From positions 1 through 64,000 of the forward strand of contig JBAZWJ010000011.1 of assembly GCA_041660385.1 (NCBI GenBank): a stretch of DNA of 64,000 nucleotides. The letters run 5' to 3'. The position numbers were made by a program, and so were the translations under genes. Below, piece after piece: positions 60,241-64,000 of this stretch. The notes under the pieces are model-generated. The model ran no database searches and was not told the origin of the DNA. It worked only from the letters and a program-made list of their open reading frames with translations. The stretch is from DYJE01 sp041660385 (lineage in GTDB: Bacteria; Desulfobacterota; Desulfobacteria; Desulfobacterales; Desulfolunaceae). Numbering within the stretch: the first letter of the stretch is position 1; each line of letters opens with the position of its first letter.

Positions 60241-61073
60241 TCGTCTTCTCCTAATTGTGCAATATATGCGTTGAGTTCCACATACGTGACATTGCCGTTT
60301 AAGTCTGCATCAATCTCGTTTTTAAATTCCAGAAAGTCGTCTTTCATGTCATTGGAATCAGCAAACACGTCGATGGTGTATCCAATAAACACCAAATCCT
60401 CGTTGATCCGGGCCAGATCCGCTGTAACCTCCTCTGAAGTCGACTCTTCAGCCGTTATGAGCGGCGAAAAATTAGCATCCCGGTTTGCCTGAATCCAGGC
60501 TTCGGTCATGGTCACCGGGCCGCCTGTTTTAATACAAATCCGATGGGCCAAGGTCAGAACAACCCGGGTGATGCTGAGAAGGCCCAACTGTGTTTTCTGG
60601 TTATCTGAGAGGTCTTGAACCCCACCACCATTCAAATCAGCAATAGCTTTGAAAAGCTCAATAGCCTCTGTGGCAGATTGGATTTTATCGGTAATCTGTT
60701 CACATGTAAGCTGGTTGTTCTCATCTCCGATGATCCTGCCGATCATGTCGATGCTGCCCACATTGCCCTCATCATCCAAATCTTCCAAAGTTGAAATGAT
60801 GTTCAGGGTGTCCAGGTTGAGATCTCCCCCGGCAATGGCGTTGCTCATATACTCCAAAACCATCGCTGTCTGGGGCAGGGTCGCAAGAATGGATTCTGCA
60901 AGAGCGTAATTCCCATCATCCAAAGCAATCCGGGCGTCTTCCAGCTTTGCCTCATAACTATCACCGTTGTCGCATCCTGTCATGGACACGGCAGCCAGAA
61001 ACATGAAAAGTCCTATGATCAGTACGACAACCTGATCTTTTGTGTTTGCCATCGGTTTGAAAAATCTGTTCAT
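60237..61073 (-). CDS. Lipoprotein with EF-hand-like end, coupled to the PorV-like barrel
   Basis: 278-residue lipoprotein. The signal peptide ends AVSMTGC (Cys34); an internal Met8 may be the true start. The body is helical (LEDARIALDDGNYALAESIL, TPR-like) and unrecognised. The last 30 residues contain a calcium-loop pattern DADLNGNVTYVEL. It overlaps the PorV-like gene (ATGA), suggesting the lipoprotein and barrel act as a pair in the outer membrane. Confidence 0.7.
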   Translation of the reverse strand: MNRFFKPMANTKDQVVVLIIGLFMFLAAVSMTGCDNGDSYEAKLEDARIALDDGNYALAESILATLPQTAMVLEYMSNAIAGGDLNLDTLNIISTLEDLDDEGNVGSIDMIGRIIGDENNQLTCEQITDKIQSATEAIELFKAIADLNGGGVQDLSDNQKTQLGLLSITRVVLTLAHRICIKTGGPVTMTEAWIQANRDANFSPLITAEESTSEEVTADLARINEDLVFIGYTIDVFADSNDMKDDFLEFKNEIDADLNGNVTYVELNAYIAQLGEDE

Positions 61074-61111
61074 AATATCATCTCTCTTTCGGGTTTTGGA
61101 TATGGGCCCAT

Positions 61112-61151
61112 GAAAAAAGAAAAAGGCCTGGCCCGTTTATGATCGGCCTTT
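61112..61151 (-). terminator. Hairpin with T-rich tail on the minus strand
   Basis: On the minus strand AAAGGCC, 16-base loop, GGCCTTT, then a T-rich run. It lies between the Nudix gene upstream (minus strand, 283 bases away) and the lipoprotein start, only 39 bases before the latter's ATG. It may end Nudix transcripts or act in the lipoprotein leader. Confidence 0.5.
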
Positions 61152-61433
61152 CCTTTTATTCACTATAATTTTCATGTCTTTTTAAAATTGGCAGGGATAG
61201 TTTCATATTTACGAAACGTTCATACTTTTTAAATAGTTACTCTATTTTGAATGATTTTGAATGATCCCGATTCCCACCTGTATATTTTTACAATAGATCA
61301 AGCATTTTAACAAAGTTTTTTTGAGTTGTTATTCTTAATCCATATGGAATCTATCGGATAGAGACTGAATAAACTATAGGAGGATTTTTGAAGTATATAA
61401 GCTAAAAAAATGCGTTTTCCGAAAAAATAGCGT
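61152..61433. other. Intergenic, AT-rich
   Basis: No gene. It contains a 10-bp direct repeat (TTTTGAATGA twice, near 61244-61264) and should carry the promoter of the lipoprotein/PorV operon unless that is read from the Nudix gene. Confidence 0.3.
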
Positions 61434-61856
61434 TCAATGGTTTTCAAGATAATCCATTACCCGCTGAAACGTAACCCTGTTGCTTCCCCACAAAAGCAGA
61501 GCCATGACTTCCGAAGGCTCGGCCCAGGTGTAATCTGTGTGTTCATCTGACAAAATCACCTCTACCCCGGTGGTCTGGGTCAAAAAAATGGTTTTATGAA
61601 GATCTTTTTCATCGGAATAAACACGGTATCCATCGAGAAGCAGCTTGACATTGTCCGGTTCGACCACAACTCCTGTTTCTTCCTTGATTTCCCGGAGACA
61701 TGCCGTCATATGATCTTCCCCATGCTCAATACCGCCTGTGACAGGTTGCCAGTATTCTTTATGGCGACTGGTTTCAGGGCACTTGAGGAGCAGAAAACGT
61801 GACTGATTCTTGTCGAATATCCAACACTCGATACTGCGCTTTACTGAATGAACCAT
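61434..61856 (-). CDS. Nudix hydrolase
   Basis: 140-residue Nudix protein with the complete box GGIEHGEDHMTACLREIKEE followed by TGV (G-x5-E-x7-REUxEExGU). The opening (RSIECWIFDKNQSRFLLLK) and aromatic ending (TDYTWAEPSEVMAL, RVMDYLENH) recall NudB-like dihydroneopterin-triphosphate or dATP pyrophosphatases. It hydrolyses a nucleoside diphosphate-type substrate; identity is not provable here. Monocistronic. Confidence 0.88.
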   Translation of the reverse strand: MVHSVKRSIECWIFDKNQSRFLLLKCPETSRHKEYWQPVTGGIEHGEDHMTACLREIKEETGVVVEPDNVKLLLDGYRVYSDEKDLHKTIFLTQTTGVEVILSDEHTDYTWAEPSEVMALLLWGSNRVTFQRVMDYLENH

Positions 61857-61934
61857 GTGGTACTCCCATTAACCCTCTTGAAACCATTTATTCGGTTTCG
61901 CATTCAAGATGATACGTTATTTGAACGAACGAAA

Positions 61935-61960
61935 GGGCAGACACAAGGTCCTGCCCCTAC
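61935..61960. repeat. Short copy of the GGGCAGG...CCTGCCCCTAC repeat
   Basis: GGGCAGACACAAGGTCCTGC followed by CCCTAC, an imperfect palindrome similar in core to the repeats at 45510, 51057 and 62905. Intergenic between the Nudix and cyclase genes, where no gene is seen. Confidence 0.4.
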
Positions 61961-62027
61961 AAGACATGTCTCACCTTAATTGCAACATGGAATTACTTGC
62001 ACATCACGTTTTGCTGTCCTCAAGTGA

Positions 62028-62792
62028 TTATTCATGAATGATCGCAACCACCCTCGCAGGTCCGGCAGAGGCCCCTTTGATTTTCAGTGGAAAACAGCAT
62101 ACGGTGAACCCGTGGGCCGGAAGTTTATCGAGGCCCGTCAGCCGTTCCATGTGGCAGTATTCTTTTTCCATGCCCACATAATGGGCTTCCCAGAACAGCT
62201 TTTTATCTTGGGTCTTTTTCGCCTTATCGGCCAGAAAAGGCAAAGGCAGGTCCCAGCCCCAGGAGTCGATCCCCGTAATTTTCACCCCATGATCAAGGAT
62301 AAATCGGGTGGCTTCGGCACTAACACCTGAACCTTTTACGAAATAATCAGGCGTCCCAAGCATTCTGTCGCTTCCTGTTCTGACCAACACGATGTCCATG
62401 GGTTTCAAAGTGTAGTCCATGCGGGCCAAAGCCCCTTTCACGTCAAACACAGATATGGCTTCACCGTGTGCCTTGTGAGTCATGTCAAGAACAACACCAT
62501 CGCCCATGCACCACTCCAGGGGAATTTCATCAATGGTTTTAGCACGTTTTCCTTCCGAAACCGGCCCGTAATGCCAGGGTGCATCCAGATGGGTTGTGCC
62601 GTGGGTTGATATTTTGATAATATCGTTAGCCCAGCCCAGGCGGTTTCTTAAAAAGGACGGGGTCAGTTTTAGAAGAATAAAAATGGCGAGAGATCCGAAT
62701 CGGTGGCCTTGACGTATCACTTTGTTTCTGGCCCACCACGGCGCCCAGCTTTTATCGTTATCAAGGGTCACGCTCAGATCTACGATTCGCAT
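62028..62792 (-). CDS. Cyclase family protein (kynurenine formamidase-like)
   Basis: 254-residue putative metal-dependent hydrolase. The family metal motif is present as STHGTTHLDAPWHYG (HGTxxDxPxH pattern), with IDSWGWDLP and an HYVGMEKEYCHMERL segment holding further possible ligands, and the end FPLKIKGASAGPARVVAII matching the usual cyclase/AFMID C-terminus. Members hydrolyse N-formylkynurenine, isatin or related amides; substrate unknown. No signal peptide. Confidence 0.85.
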   Translation of the reverse strand: MRIVDLSVTLDNDKSWAPWWARNKVIRQGHRFGSLAIFILLKLTPSFLRNRLGWANDIIKISTHGTTHLDAPWHYGPVSEGKRAKTIDEIPLEWCMGDGVVLDMTHKAHGEAISVFDVKGALARMDYTLKPMDIVLVRTGSDRMLGTPDYFVKGSGVSAEATRFILDHGVKITGIDSWGWDLPLPFLADKAKKTQDKKLFWEAHYVGMEKEYCHMERLTGLDKLPAHGFTVCCFPLKIKGASAGPARVVAIIHE

Positions 62793-62876
62793 GCAGCCTT
62801 TCCCTCTTTCGCTGTGATGATTGATATTTAATTCCGTTTACAATAAAATTATTTTGCAGGGTCGGAACTTGACCCG

Positions 62877-62950
62877 CCCGGAATTTTAAGGCAGACATGG
62901 GGCAGGGCAGGTTTGGAACCTGCCCCTACGACCTTAAGAAAACGGCATTG
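62877..62950 (-). repeat. Second copy of the 103-bp miniature element (one terminus missing)
   Basis: On the minus strand it reads CAATGCCGTTTTCTTAAGG, then GTAGGGGCAGGTTCCAAACC, TGCCCTGCCCCATG and AAAATTCCGGGC, matching the element at 45485 almost base for base over about 75 bp. The inverted right terminus found there is absent here. Opposite orientation, 17 kb apart. Confidence 0.7.
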
Positions 62951-62969
62951 GATTAATATTCGTATAGGG

Positions 62970-63704
62970 TTAGAAAAAATTTTTAAAAAACTTCGAGAAC
63001 TTTCCCCCGTCTTTCATTTTCTGACTGAAAATTCGGGCGGCCGTTTCGTTTATTCCGCCTGGATAACCACCGGATTCGTCGTATATCCAGTCCAATTCAG
63101 AGGAATTAAAAAGTTTTCCACCTTTGAAATCCACAGAATCCAGCCGTTTCAAGATATACGTTTCAACCTCCAGCCTCGAAAGCCGGGGCATGAAAATCTG
63201 ATCCACCGTCCCCTCTTCCGTCAAAATCTCAGCCAATTCATCCAGAAGCTGGAGCAGGGATGTCTCGGTAAAAAACACCAGCTTATCCGTCTGGCTCTCC
63301 CCACCGCCCAATCCTGCCAGCCTTAGCAGAAACAGCAGCTCATCAATGTCCAGGTTGTGCGCATCATCCATCAGAAGGGCTGTCTTTTCTTCTGTTCTGT
63401 ATAGATAAGCCTTGTGTTCTCTCAAGGGTCGGCCCGGCCCGAAACTCTCCGTTGAATCCATCTCCCTTGGATTGACCTTGCAGGGTTTCCAGAGGTTGGG
63501 CTCCTCAGCCAGAAACTGTTTCATCATCAAAGATTTTCCGCTTCCGAAATCGCCGAGAACGAGAATGATTCTGCTCAATCCTGAAAAAGCCTTGTTCAGC
63601 ACGTCAAAACACTGGTTCATGGCCGGATAAGGATAAAAAGATGTTTCATCCACTGCCGATAAAAACGGATTTTTCTTATACTGACTATTTTTTGTTCGTA
63701 CCAT
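62970..63704 (-). CDS. ExeA/GspA-like AAA ATPase
   Basis: 244-residue AAA-type ATPase: N-terminal NPFLSAVDETSFYPYPAM, P-loop VLGDFGSGKSLMMKQF, Walker B EKTALLMDDAHNLDID, and C-terminal helical part ending near GGYPGGINETAARIF. This is the AAA_22 pattern of ExeA/GspA, which often carries an attached peptidoglycan-binding or pilus-assembly part; here the protein is short and has none. It may serve type II secretion or a transposition-like system; context does not decide. Confidence 0.72.
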   Translation of the reverse strand: MVRTKNSQYKKNPFLSAVDETSFYPYPAMNQCFDVLNKAFSGLSRIILVLGDFGSGKSLMMKQFLAEEPNLWKPCKVNPREMDSTESFGPGRPLREHKAYLYRTEEKTALLMDDAHNLDIDELLFLLRLAGLGGGESQTDKLVFFTETSLLQLLDELAEILTEEGTVDQIFMPRLSRLEVETYILKRLDSVDFKGGKLFNSSELDWIYDESGGYPGGINETAARIFSQKMKDGGKFSKFFKNFF

Positions 63705-63792
63705 AATTTAAGAATGATTGATTGTTTTTTTGCCACCCGATCAGAAGTCAGACACAGGCAGCCAGTTTGATGAACTATAGGCTATCCGCCTG

Positions 63793-64000
63793 TTACGCCA
63801 ACTGGTTTACCTGCCAGCTTTCAATCCCCTGGCCATAAGGCAATTTGACGAGAATCATCGTTCCTTCTCCACCCCGAGAACGAATCGTGAATTCCCCTTT
63901 AAGAAGCTTCACCCGTTCTTCCATGCTTTTAAGCCCCATCCTTTTTTCATTCAATGCCTCGATAATCCGTTTTTCGGGATCAAACCCATTTCCATCATCC
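63793..64000 (-). CDS. C-terminal end of a sensor histidine kinase (partial at window edge)
   Basis: 69 codons running off the right edge. The frame encodes the end of an HATPase domain: DDGNGFDPEKRI, MGLKSMEERVKLLKGEF and GEGTMILVKLP, the pattern of NarX/DegS-type (HisKA_3) kinases. The dimerisation domain and any sensor part lie outside the window. Confidence 0.8.
   Translation of the reverse strand, partial: DDGNGFDPEKRIIEALNEKRMGLKSMEERVKLLKGEFTIRSRGGEGTMILVKLPYGQGIESWQVNQLA

Noticed and set aside
59803..60492. 229-codon plus-strand ORF antisense to PorV/lipoprotein genes
   Set aside because: Shadow of two overlapping genes that have clear signal peptides and coupling.

Overview
The window looks like chromosome from a Gram-negative, anaerobic, probably sulfate-reducing deltaproteobacterium (Desulfobacterota, Desulfobacterales-like). 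This is inferred from gene content: a complete N-type (alternate) F1Fo ATPase operon, an ActP-type acetate symporter with its DUF485 partner, TauE/SafE, PEP-CTERM, DUF1207 and PorV-type envelope proteins, many PAS histidine kinases, and intergenic repeats of the kind common in that group. A run of ten N shows it is a scaffolded draft assembly. No rRNA, tRNA or CRISPR array was seen.

Region by region. (1) 0-2.7 kb is an accessory scrapyard: the 3' end of a group II intron (domains V/VI and maturase C-terminus), an intact YefM/YoeB-type toxin-antitoxin pair, a methyltransferase 3' fragment, a truncated antitoxin-like fragment, a DUF2283 gene and a BrnT-like toxin remnant without a start codon. 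(2) 2.7-5.5 kb: DUF485-actP acetate uptake operon on the minus strand, with a 54-bp hairpin array and an orphan terminator upstream. (3) 5.6-15.7 kb: a metallophosphoesterase, a hybrid histidine kinase plus single-domain response regulator, a 1732-residue TPR protein with an embedded C39-like peptidase, TauE and a PEP-CTERM protein. (4) 16-25 kb: envelope genes (C39-like lipoprotein, DUF4398 and OmpA lipoproteins, DUF1207) and a TolC/MacA/MacB-type tripartite exporter. (5) 25.3-33.5 kb: the N-ATPase operon atpD-C-Q-R-B-E-F-A-G followed by a YihY/BrkB membrane protein; its three loose junctions are filled with different repeats. (6) 33.8-37.9 kb: truncated SDR, DUF4382 lipoprotein, phasin-like protein. 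(7) 37.9-44.5 kb, minus strand: a signalling block of a KaiC-type ATPase, an uncharacterised partner, a GGDEF-EAL protein and a PAS-PAS kinase-receiver, next to a superoxide dismutase. (8) 45-56 kb: a dense collection of small stress and envelope genes (DUF3309, PRC-barrel, Spy/CpxP-like, three BON proteins, CsbD, YqjD/YqjE, OmpA, lmo0937-like), an ABC exporter preceded by twin 24-residue hydrophobic peptides, and a Fic protein. (9) 56.4-64 kb: a tandem-fused double TetR regulator in line with HMG-CoA reductase, a PorV/lipoprotein pair, Nudix hydrolase, cyclase, an ExeA/GspA-like ATPase and the end of a sensor kinase.

The likeliest new biology is (a) the pair of paralogous micro-peptides directly ahead of an ABC-2 exporter, (b) a seven-copy palindromic intergenic repeat built on GGTCATAT/ATATGACC, (c) the double-TetR/HMG-CoA reductase unit and (d) the KaiC / c-di-GMP / kinase block. 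Functions come from recognising family motifs by eye; no database search was run.
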